NCBI GenBank assembly: GCA_033675545.1
Contig: JAWDGP010005140.1
Coordinates: forward strand, 1-64,000
Length of the DNA: 64,000 nucleotides
Reading direction: 5' to 3'
From: Elysia crispata
Taxonomy: Eukaryota; Mollusca; Gastropoda; Plakobranchidae
Part shown: positions 41,217-53,400 of the stretch, in pieces
How the letters are laid out: every line of letters begins with the position of its first letter
Numbering within the stretch: the first letter of the stretch is position 1
Position numbers and translations under genes: made by a program
The notes under the pieces: generated by a model
The model's input: the letters and a program-made list of their open reading frames with translations, nothing else
Databases searched by the model: none
What the model was told of the DNA's origin: nothing

Positions 41217-44200
41217 ACCAACAATCTTTTTTTCAGGGTAGATTTTTTATTGTCTCTGTCTTAAATGAAGAAATTTGTCTCAGTGTTTTTCTTATAAATT
41301 CACACTAAGGTTCCAGAGGCTTTCACGAGATATGCCAAAAGCATTTTCATGCTTCAATTTATTATCAAATTTAGAACGGATCTAAAGAAGGAAAAGTATT
41401 CTATTTTCTTAATCGCATTTCGTCACAACGACAAGCTCAAAATTAAAAGCAAAATAAAACAGACCCTAATCAGTCTGTTTCGAGCGTTTGAAAATTAATT
41501 TTAAAAATCCTCTCAATAAAAAACACGGTTTTATTTTAGCTAAAAATATATAGCAAGTTATATTACTTCGTCTGAAGCCATGTCATTACTATAGTTATAG
41601 TTAAAGTTATAGCCAGTCTATCAAGAAAAGCGTCTGCCTATGAGAGACTGAAGAATTAAAAACTGACACTAATAATATTTATATGTGTGCAATTTCAAGT
41701 TAAAACAACAGTCATGTAACTTGCACGTAATGGGATAAAAAAAATGTCCTCAATAAATAGTAGGGCCTGCTTTTAGCGATTTTTAAATTCTACATAAGAC
41801 TGAACTGAGCTAGTGACTTAAAAGTAGATTAAATATTTGTTTAAGTCGATTTAAGCATTCCTTATTATTAATTGACATTAAATAGGACACATAAAAAAAA
41901 AAGATAAAACTAATTTCAATCGAACATTAATCAGAAATACTTTGGTCACAGGATTATAGCTCTTAAGCATTGGGAGATGACTTTATGATTCCTTTTCCTT
42001 CTCATTTTTTTAACTCTCTAGATTCTTAATTAAGACACAGATTCAAATTTTTTCATAACTGAATATTTCTATGAACAACGAGCGTGATGCAAGGGTGCTC
42101 AGAAAATGAATGCACTATAAAGACAAGTACCATTTTAGCTGTTTCTTATGGGTTCTGGTTAGCTATCCATGGATACACGCATCATTTTTCAAAAGTCTGA
42201 AAAGGATAAAATTTAAGCCTCAACTTCAAGCACGGTTATCCCGAAAAAAGTTTCATGCAGGATTTCGATTTTGATTGCCTTTATTTCAGCAGCTAATCAA
42301 GGCGTTTCACTTCACTTTTTCTGAATGCCAAAACAATAGAAAATGAATGTATTTTTTTCTATATGTTATAATTATGTTCGAGAAGTGACCGAAAATCAAC
42401 ATATTTTATTGCTGCCTCTATAATGGTTCCAAAATGTATTATTTCATACACCCTAAGTAAAAGGAAAACTTAAGGTAACAACGTTACGTCCACCATATTT
42501 TCAATTTATAATTTCTGTGTGCTCTAGACATGATTGAAAATTCACCAATATAAAGCAGAGTAAACAAGGCAGAGGGACAAATGCCATTTAAGTCTTCTTA
42601 CTTTAAATTGTGGACAAAACTCACACGGTCATTTTTTAGGTATGAATTAGTCCCATCTGTAAATAAGAGTAGATTTTAATTTATATCAACTAAAGCTGCC
42701 ACCCACATTTCGACATAATATAAAATAATAAAAAGGGGAAAAGCTAGTCCTATCGATCGAACGGCATGTTATAGAATTTTAGTATACTGAAGAATTGCGG
42801 CGCAAGTTTCTGATCATCTAAAAAGTTACTTCACATCTATTATTATCAATACAGGCTAATACGAATTAAATCGAAATAAATATGAACAGATCAAGTAGAA
42901 GCATTCATATTTTTCTATGCTTTTTAAAAGCTGTCTTAGAGATCTGCGAGGATCAGAAACCGTTTAGAAAATAAATGAAAAAAAAAACCTCAAAATTCAT
43001 TACTATTTATTGTTTGCTCAATGATATTGTCACTTATAAGTATGCTTAGCTGTTGTTGTTCATTGATATCTTAATTTTTGCCTCTAAAATGTTGCGGAAA
43101 TTACCCAGATGGAGCCTCTAACTTGCATGTGAAAATGATACGAACGAAAGATATTGAAAAGTCTTTTTAGTCAGATTTGAGCTGAAAGGAATGTATGTAA
43201 TATTGAATTAAAACTGAGCATCTAAACTTTAAAAAAGATGTAAAAAAGAAACAAAAAAAAAACGAAAAGGGGGGGGGGGGGCATAGTCTTTTACATTTGA
43301 GTTCGAATCTATTAAATGTGTTGGTAATTGGTCCGGTGACTTTCATCAAATATCTTTCGTTTGTATATCATTATCAACCAGAAACCAAAAATTATGTTGA
43401 ATACATTTGAAGCAGGATTAGATCTGGCAGCAGTTCATGGAAGGCGTTGCTATTCTCATTTAATTTGTACCAGTAGAGTTTAAAAAGAAATCAAAACCTG
43501 GGCCAGCTCGATCCAAGATTTCAAGTTAGCTTTGGAAGTCGATTTTACTGCTCGAACTTACAATGCTTTTGCCACATGTTTTTTATTCCAGGAGCCAAAT
43601 TCTTGATCCTTAAAATTCACTTCGAACGATGAATCGTCACAAAATTTACAATTTCAACAAAACTAAGTTGAATACATTTGGTATTCATGATTAACACCAG
43701 GGGAATAAAAAGATTAAAAGAAAAATCACAATATCTACATATCCATCCAGAGAAAAAAAATGCCATTTTTATTTTACTTGTGTAATAACACTCATGTGGA
43801 TGATGAAGTGTTTAAATTTACTATTCTTTAAATTTTATTTTTATTTATTTATCAAGCCTTTCATATAGGCCTAGCTTTACCACAAGACATATAAACCGGA
43901 ACAAAAAAAAAAAAAAATACTCATTGCTAAGACCTTGACATGTCTACTTGGCAAAATAGCTCTAATGAAGTAACATCCGAGTGAGGAAAATTCTCGACGT
44001 TTCAACTTCAAGGTTAGAGAGTATGCAAGTGCCGATATTAGGACCGATATGATTATCAAGAAATAGTGGGTCTACTTGTTCTGCCTCAGGTACATTACAT
44101 TTGAGCAAAGGCATATATCAAGGTTAAACTGGTAGAGGACGTACAGATTGAGAGAATCTGATTCCTTTGAAAATTATTATCATCCATCATAAGTGAAAAT

Positions 44201-44286
44201 GAATTCCCGTGAAGGAAATATTCACATAAAAAAGCATCGATACCAAATTGCTCCCCACTAGATTACGACCATCTTTTTCTGTGACC
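41217..44286. other. Intergenic region between the tandem cyclophilins
   Basis: 3.1 kb with no supported gene on either strand. An A run and G run lie at 43250-43281. The last 100 bases are expected to hold the promoter of gene 2; no TATA box is evident. Confidence 0.6.
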
Positions 44287-44307
44287 ATGCCAATAACCAA
44301 GGCTTAA
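44287..44307 (+). promoter_or_regulatory. Upstream ORF in the cyclophilin gene 2 leader
   Basis: ATG CCA ATA ACC AAG GCT TAA ends three bases before the main ATG at 44311. If transcription starts upstream of it, it would lower use of the first long-form start. Conservation is untested. Confidence 0.3.
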
Positions 44308-44310
44308 GTT

Positions 44311-44496
44311 ATGTCTCTTCCTTTTTCCGCGTGTACCGGCATTTTGAGGCAGGTCTGTGGCAACAGCAAAGTAGTTAAAGTACACTACCTTTCTGTACTT
44401 CACACTTTTCGGTGCAGCTTATCATCAAGCACAATGACTGAGTGTTTTTTTGACATTTCCATTGGTGGACAACCCACAGGAAGAGTCGTTTTTAAA
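44311..44496 (+). CDS. Cyclophilin gene 2 exon 1
   Basis: 62 codons: presequence-like extension, then [20 protein letters not shown] and K, ending phase 0 at donor gtaagt (44497). The first 14 codons align with gene 1 ([11 protein letters not shown] / [13 protein letters not shown]), which supports translation from this ATG. Confidence 0.93.
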
Positions 44497-47400
44497 GTAA
44501 GTATGAGATGGAATCTAGATCTAGACTCCAGTCTCCAGATACATGGATCTATATAGATCTAGATCTAGATATAGATTTCTAGATCGAGATCTTGAAAATA
44601 TTAATAACCTCGATTATAATATCTGTGGAAACGTCATAATCCGAAGTGTATGAGAATGCATCAAAACTTCAAATGAAGAGGTTTCGAATCACAACTGTAT
44701 CTATGACTCATTGACTAAGTGTGTACTGTGTCTGCACGTCTGCAACGCGCTGTTCTCCCCTTCCCCTATCCCACGTGTCTACAAGTATCATTTCCAGTGT
44801 TACTACTGGCACTCCTTTCTTAGTGCATCATCTCCATCCTTAAAAAAGGATAAAATGGCCAAAACAAGTTCGATATTTTGTATGGAAATGCCTATCCTAA
44901 AGAAATGTCCCTAGATTTTCGCAAGATTATTTGATGAGATTAGTGCCACCATTTTAATATGCAGTGAATATCTGGCCAGTTTGTTGTATCCACCATAGCT
45001 GCACTGTCAACATAGAACTGGGACTGCAGCACCGCGGTATTACCGATACATGTAGGCCTAACACTTTATGGGGTGGCATCTTCTTCAAATTAAGAGAATC
45101 AAACCAGAAAAACTTCAAAATATGAGTCTGATCCTAACAGAGCCAAAGAGCAACAAAAGATCCTCTCGAAAAATTCGGTTTATGAGAAATTCAAATTATC
45201 AGACTTCGGTTTTTGATGTTTTCACAGTATTTAACAACATTCTAGATCTAGATCTATCAATCTTGATCTTGAGATCTGATCTCGACTCTAGATCTAGCAT
45301 CAAGTCAAATATCAAACACTTGTGATTTTTTTTTTTTTTTAATTGTTTAAATGTCTATAAAGTTTAACCCTGAGCTTAGCTCTATGGGATCAGAAAGATC
45401 TAAAAGGTTTAGATTCAGATCTAGACATCAGTCATCGTACATTGTATATAAATAAAGTATTAAGTTAAAGTATCTGACCTGCTTTAAAATTTTTTTTTAA
45501 ACAAGGCTAGGTTACTTCCCTTTTACTATGGGATGGATTTAAAAAAATTCAACTTTAACAATCAAAACTACTTCTACGCTAATGTAGTATCTAATCTAGT
45601 TATAATATTTATACATACATGTATTTACTCACTCAACTCCTGACTATTTTTAGGTTTACAAGCGTTTCAGGGCAGAAAATTACCATGACATTCCTCATTA
45701 ATCAATTTACTTGAAATTTTGTCTTGCAAATTTAAAAGAAATAAACATTTAAAATAAAACAAGTTTGAATACCCGCGGTACTGAATATGTAAGCCTTTTT
45801 TTTTTATAAAAAAATAGACAATTTTTATATAACTGACCAAAAAAATTAATCCATTACGTAATTTGCCTGCATGTGATAGGTTACTAGATCTAGATCTAGC
45901 GTGGCTGTGCCTCGAAAAAAGTTCTTAAAAAAAAAAGTACGACTCTTTTTCACTCCCAATTTCACAAATTTGAAACTAAGATGTTGTGCTTGATTAGAAG
46001 GTATTCACTTTAGTGATAGACATAATAAAGGGCAAGAAAAAAATTGTTATAGGTCATCCCGTGTATTGCATGGGATCGGCTTCAGAAGACAATCCCCGAT
46101 GCCTTGTAACACACAAGAAAATCATTCAGTGAGCCACTTCCACTGCTACACGCCTTAAAGTCTGCATCTAGGCCACCATGTGATAAGCTGCCAAGCAGCT
46201 TTGACTGTCATCAATGTACTAAGTTGCTCAGTGAACAGCACATATGGCGGATTCCACGAACATGGATCAAGATTGTCCCAAAATTATAAAATTTTCAACT
46301 TTCAACAACACGCACATATTATACATCAAAAGAAAGGGAATTTAAAGCTAAATTCAAGTATGTAATTTTTAAGACCTAGAGATCTTTTATTGTCGAGTTA
46401 CAACAAAAATGGTGCACCTTATCTCATGTGTAATAAAACTTCAGCGCAGGTTGATTTTGTCAATGAGGATGTATCTTCAACACTACGGCAGTATTTTTTT
46501 TTTTACACCAATACATCAAAATATCATTGGAACAATACTAAAACTATTCAAGTCTAGTCATTTAAGTCAAGAACAACAATAATTTAATATACAAAGGTAT
46601 TCCACAATATATACATATGTCGCTATTTCAGATGATCGGAACTTCCTGTGTGTCGGGATTCTGACCTTCGTATAAAATATAAAGAATTCGTCTTAAACCG
46701 ATGAACTTCAGATCAGGTGCAATTAAATTACTCTTTTCGTCAAAAGCCATTCAATTATGTTGAAACGGGTTTTGTTTTTCATATTGGCGCCATAGGAGGC
46801 GTACAGCAAGTGAGTATATATGGTTTGAAGACCTCCGAAAGTCTAGATCTAGACTGCGGTTCTGAACGCTGATTCCGATGGTTAGGCGACACACATTAAC
46901 AATACGTTACAAATTCACCTTTACAAACCTCACAAAGAAGATCCGTTAACGTAAAATCAAAGTAGCAACACTAGAGCTCTTGTAGAACAAAATATCCGTA
47001 TCAATAGCCTTTGTGACGCGAGAAAGTGAAACATCAATGGAAGTTCCGACAGTCAGAACGAGGCGACACATAGGGTATGGTGTATTCTTTTTTTAGTCTG
47101 AAGCAGTTAAAAATTATATTGGAGGGCTAAAATCGATTTATTCCCGATAGTTATATATTTCTCAATGGAGTCTACTATTTATACGCGATAAAGACCCGAT
47201 ATTTATGAAAAAAGTGGTTCCGAACGCCAATGCTTCAAGGCGACGCACAACACGCTGACGTCATAGGGGTTTTCCGATTTCCCTCACACAAAGAAAAAGG
47301 GACTCGATCGGTTCAAAATGATTGTAGACAAAGTGCACACTTTTAAGAATACAAAGAAACCACCAGGCATCATGTTCGGGTTCTTTTTTTAGTCACAGCA

Positions 47401-50400
47401 GTCACCCGAACCTTGTGATAGTAAATATGGGACATTTTGTGTGACGCATTTTCTGACAATCGGAACACAAAAAAAATAAAAAAAAAATACATAGACAAGT
47501 CAAAACCGAATTATTTTGATATGGTAGTTTATTAACATTGTCAAGAATGATAATAACATAAATCAGAGTCATAAATGTATTAAAAGTCTGAAATAAAAGG
47601 CATTTAATTTGGAACGACCTTCTTCACCCCTTTTCGTGGAATCCGCCATATATGTAACACTGTAACGGGGGTTTCAGTGTTGTTTTTGTATGCTCTCTAC
47701 CTCTCTGGATCAATCGTTGATTCTCCTTGAAGTATACAGTGCACCTCAGATTCAACAAACTAGTTTGGTCATTTTTAAAAGTTAATTAAATGCAAGGTTT
47801 GTTGGGGGCACATCATAAGGTACGAAAAGGGAAGTAACCAATCAAAGTCAAATAACCGCTTATTATTTCCCTTTTTCTTTTATTAACCTCTAGCAAATTG
47901 AAGTTCCAACCACACACTACTGATCACTTTTCTTGTATTGCAACATGGCAGAAAAAAAGATGCTCTATATTCTAAATATGCAAATCATTTAGGCTTAAGA
48001 ATAAGAGCAAGAATTTAAGAAATCTGTGAGATGCAAGTTGACCCTTTGGCACTGAACCATTTTCTTTGCTTGTATTTGATGTTATAATTCCAGCTAGATC
48101 TTTAAAATTTAATCCTTAATCTGTTATAAAACAAGTTACATCCGTTTTTACAAGGTAAACTTTTTGCATAGGGTAATTTTTTCTCCTATAGCCTGGATTA
48201 ATGATCTAGTGGCAGTGACTTCATGTTTTCAAATTGCTGCTGGTATGTTAAGTAAACGTTTTATTTGTGTTAAAAATAACAAAATTATAGCTTACATACA
48301 CAATCAAAACACATGCAATAAACTAATAGTACACTAGATAAAAGTTCGTAGTCAAAACCATGGTGTTACAGTTATTGCACTTAAAGGAGATTCTGGAATA
48401 TAAAATTGGCTGGTAAATGTGCAAGCGAAAAAGAAATGTCAACAGGATGAAAACAGTAGGCAAGTCTAGTAGATGATACAGTAGTTAGAGAATTAATGCT
48501 TCTGCATATCCCAGAAGTTATCAATGCCTGAAAGTAAATCATGCCTTTTACTGCGTTGCTTGCTGCAAACCTTGAAAACAGCCATAGATTTAACAGACAT
48601 GCCTACCGTTCCGGTATTTCTGGATTCGTTCCGGAATTTCATACAAAAACAACCTGCGTTCCGCAAGTCCGCATTTTCACGGCAAAATACGGAAATTCGA
48701 TTTTTTAATTTTCCGGAACGCTAAGTTATCGACCGGACCGACTTTACCGCACATCGTTCGCTTTACCGGTTGACCAGTCCTCGTGTACAGTCACTGAGTC
48801 AGTAACAACACACCTTAGCCTTTTGCATGTGCGTGTCCGTGTTGGTCTTTCTCGTGCCATGCCTTAGGCTACTACACAGGTCGCGTAGTCCGAGGAGTTA
48901 GAAGAAACACACTCGGCAACCCTATGCCAAGGCAATGATAATGTTGCGTAGCCTGCAGTTAGGAGATGATACCTGCAGTCAACGCTTATTAGTCATCGTC
49001 CAGACCGACTTTACCATAGTCTGGGCCTCGGCGTGGTGCTGTAGAGGAGATAAATTTTTTAATGGAGTTGAACGTCCCTTAAGTTCTTGCGAACTGAATC
49101 GTCGACTGAGTCAAGGTCCCTAGTGAAAAAAAAGGGTCTAACGTTAGGCCTAGTTGAGTAGTCTCAAAGCCAGGAGTAGGAGGCAGGCCTTAGTCAGGCC
49201 GACGATTCCTATCTGAGGTGTAATCTCCTAAGTCGTGGAACTACTTTCGTAGATAAATGTTCGGTTTTGTTTTGCATAGAGCTAGGAAAGCGTTCCAACG
49301 ATGGTATTTTTTTTTTCTTCTTAACTAAGTCTTTGTCTTTATGCTTGAAGTCAAGACTCAAGAATCGTCACTTTGTGTCACATTGTCTCTACGAGCAGAC
49401 GTCCGTACATTTGAGTACTTCGAGTTGATCATCCAGATTATACTTATAGACCAATATGTCGAAAAGAAAAGTGACTGACGATGCCTACTCTAGGTCCCTT
49501 CAGTCTAGCCAGTAAACTGCTTCCACTTCCAGATGACTTGTATATAGTGTATATATTGTAAATAGGTGAGTGTGCTAATTTTCTCTTTAAAAACTTGAAG
49601 CAAATACCAGTTGCAGTCACCTTTAGGTTTGTTCCTCATTTTTGGTGTTGGTGTTCCTCAAAACCGTTTTTCTGGGTAGGCATGTCTGATTTAACTCAAC
49701 CCCACCTAAGTAACTCCAGCTCAGGTAAAGCCCTGACCCTAAGAGAAGGGAATTAACTGTATAAAAATTAGATCTATACATTTAAAAATATTACAGTAGT
49801 CTCCGGATAAAACCACGTCAGTTAAAAGCATGCTTCGGTTAAATACACGCTGAAGCGGTCTGACCGATTTTTTTACAATGTAATCAGTATACTCTGAACG
49901 CACTCTACATCGCCTAAACGCACGCTTTGACATTATTAAATCGGCATTGCTTACTGTACCTGGTAGTAAAGTGGACGAAATATCCACGCTATTACGGCAC
50001 ATGGCAGCCAAGAAACCCTGCAAGCATGCTCACACATATCATACCGGTACACGAAAGGGAAGGGGTGGAGGACAAAGGCTGTATATCAGTATCGTCGTAT
50101 AGATCTAAACACACAATGCCTTCTACCTGGGCCATGGCATCAGCGGCAAGCTTGGAAGGGTATGGAGGGGAGGATTGTAGTGGAGCACAGGCGATGCAAT
50201 TTTTACTGCTTTGTGTCTGCCTGGTCAGATCGATCTATTACGGCCAGTATCCTCTCCCCTCCTCCCTCGCTTTTTGCGTTGCACGGTTGTCTCTGAGGTT
50301 CACGCGTGGTATTACTGTCAGGAGTCATCTGTGTAACACAAGTCTAGTCACAGTCAAGATTGGTCATTCACTCATTGCGATTTCATCTGTCAGTAGCGTC

Positions 50401-53400
50401 GTGCAGTCTTCACTAGCAGAGTCGACATTCTCGATACGATACATAATGTCTGCTCACAATACATTAACTTTGGAAACAAACTTAAGATTCTAGAAATTTT
50501 GTTCATGAAACTTCAATTGTCGAAGTTACGAATTTCTTTATTTCAATTGTTTAATAAAAACAAAGAATAAAAAAAAAAATAAAAATAAAAGAACCCAAAA
50601 CGTAGCTGAACTCAAAAGTTTAATAACCTCCCTTTCATGCCAAATGTGTGTACAATCCAGGGAAATAACCCTGCATTTTGCAGTTACATAAGGGAGGTAA
50701 CCAAAATTTTTTTCATTACTTTTTATAAAGACATGCATCTCCTAAACGCAAGCTATTGAAGCCTCCCAAGGACCGTGCGATTATCCATAGACTATTGAGG
50801 CAAAACAGATAAAATTATGAAGTAAACTATAAAAAAAATTACAATTGAATTTTTAATTAAACAAGGTTTTATGACTATAAATCAATTTTTTAAGACTTCT
50901 TCACTTCAAGCTGACTCCATCACCATTTCAGTTTTTTTACCATCAATTTCAACATCCCACTTCACCACCATCTCAAAATCACAATCTAACTCCGAATCTC
51001 AGATGGGCAATGGTCATTATTTTAGGCTAATTGTAGGAATAAGGCTGCATATAAGCAAAGTAAATGGTTTCTGTAGCATCCCTGAGATGATTCAAGTGAT
51101 CGTCCATCCTAATTCAAAGTTTAGATCTAGCCTAGTCCTGAAATCGCCAAAAATTTCAAACATGAATGGTCATTTTTTAAGGGGTTTTTTAGATCTAACT
51201 CTAACTGGAAAGCGAAACTAAAATAACCAAAACATAGTCGAAAAGGTCCTCTAAATGAGATTTCCAGCAGTTATAAGGAGTGAAAGTAGACATCCAGAAA
51301 GTGAAAGTAAACGGGCGATATAGGTACACATTAATTATAGTGGTCCGTATGAGCGACAGCGGGCGATATAGGTGGGGTTGAGTTAATCTATAGTATGGGT
51401 TTTGATGCATTCAAATCTCACAGGACTTAAAGGAGCCGTCAATGCAAACTACTCATTAAGTATCAGTAAAACTGCATTTAGCCTTGTTTCCACACTACCG
51501 CTGCTTTTGCCTGATTATTTTTCACCTCTTGTACCCAGCATTATGATATTTTTCTATTCCGTCTCACCTTTACTATTTTCCTGTTTCCTTGAGCATGAGT
51601 GCAAGATAGCAGGCATGCCTACAAATTGAAGCTAGCTGGAATACCTAGTTGGCCACTTCTATAGTTAACCACATTGCAGATAGGTATAAAATACTAAATG
51701 GCCTAGGAAGTACACTACACACTCTTTAATTATCAAGTAGCTGCCTAAGCGTATGTACCTTTTCTTATAAAAGAGGTCACTTCCTTCTGGTTTTCTGCTT
51801 TCATAGACAGTTTACTATTTGGATTTTGTATGAGTAATTTTCGAGCTACAAAGTTTTGAAAATGGTCTTCAACTTTCTAAAAAAGCATCTGCTGTCGGTA
51901 GCCAGAACTAGAAGATGATTGAGGGACATCAGTAGATGAAGAGAGTGCAATATGAATGTAGGAAGTGTAGATGCAGATGAGCATATTGGGTTACATTGAG
52001 ATCTGTAGAAGATGACAATGAAGGTTCTGGCTCAGACCAAGGTGATATTTTGGACTTGGATCAGAGGCTGGCACTGATGAGTTTTCATGGCCAGATACAT
52101 TGGCAGATGTTGAAGTAGGGCTTTTTACTGCAAGAACAGGGCCTAAACTTGAAAACACTAGTCTTGACTATTCTTTAAGGCCTATTTAATTAAGACTTTT
52201 TTTCTCTTACACCTTAATAACGACTATTAACAAGCAGCTTCCCAAAAGAAAGAAGCAGTACTTCCATTGCTGCATGGATGTGCAAAGTGTCCATGCAATG
52301 TGCATTTCTATGATGATCTGTGCTTTGCACTGTTTCATACAAACATTGCACAGAACTAAGAACAAGGCGAAACAATCATAAAAACTGAAATTTCTGTTTT
52401 GGTAAAAACTCTCTTTTGAGAATTTTTTTTTTAATTATTCAAGTAAATATAGATCTAAGTGCATTGCCTCACAGGAGTTAATAGCATTCTATTTATTTTT
52501 TTAACCTGATTGGCAAAAATCATTTGAAAGATCCTTGCTTTGTACTGAAATTTTACAAAATAGCTAGATCTATGTATTCTTAGTAGATTAATGCGATCCA
52601 TGTCGATATTGAAACATTGTTGGATTAGAAATATGGCCAACTGCAGTATGTTTCCTCTTTGTACTATTTTGCATTTTTTAGCTTAGCCAGCTCTGACAAG
52701 TCCTTTGGTTCATTCTATCACTTCCACTTTTCTTTGTTGTTATTCTGTGCTGTAACCTAGTCCTATTCTTGATATAGCCAAATCAGTTATGCTTATTCTC
52801 ACCAACTCCTGCACCGTCACAAGTGTTTTGCTGTCTGTGATGCTCTCACCAACAGGCACTTTTCTGGATCACCACTTTTCAGCTAACCAACTGTACCTGC
52901 TGCTCCCATGTACATCTTGACATGTCATGTTTCTTGAAAACATGATGACTTTTAGCTGGTTTCATGTGACAAACTCAAAGTCATATTAGGGGTTAAAAGT
53001 GGTCTTTATAACAAAAATGTTTATGTTCCTAAAACTATATGTAATTCTTTTAAATTTGTAAAAAGATCCAAAGATTATACGTGGAAAATTATTGCTGTTC
53101 TAAGATAAACTCAAAAAACTTTACTGAAACAAAATTAAAGCCTGTACATCCTCTAATGCATACTACCCAGCAATCCTGTATTTTGTGATTGAAAGAAAAA
53201 AAATTCGTTATAAATCTTTTTTTTTTTTTTTTGAATAACAACAAAAGAAAGAATGTTAGTTATCTCATCTCTCTCTTCCCCGCCCCCCCTTTTTTTTTTT
53301 TTTTTTCTAATTTAGAGATAGTGGAGGTTTAGTAACCCATATAGAGAAAAATATCTTTAAAGCAGTGCCTATCGACTAGAGTGTTATTTATTTTATTTGT

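Noticed and set aside
49927..50493. 188-codon plus frame
   Set aside because: It lies wholly inside the Tigger-like TIR element and has no transposase or other recognised motif.
52680..52990. Possible further transposase text near the piggyBac-like relic
   Set aside because: No conserved block could be read in any frame on either strand.
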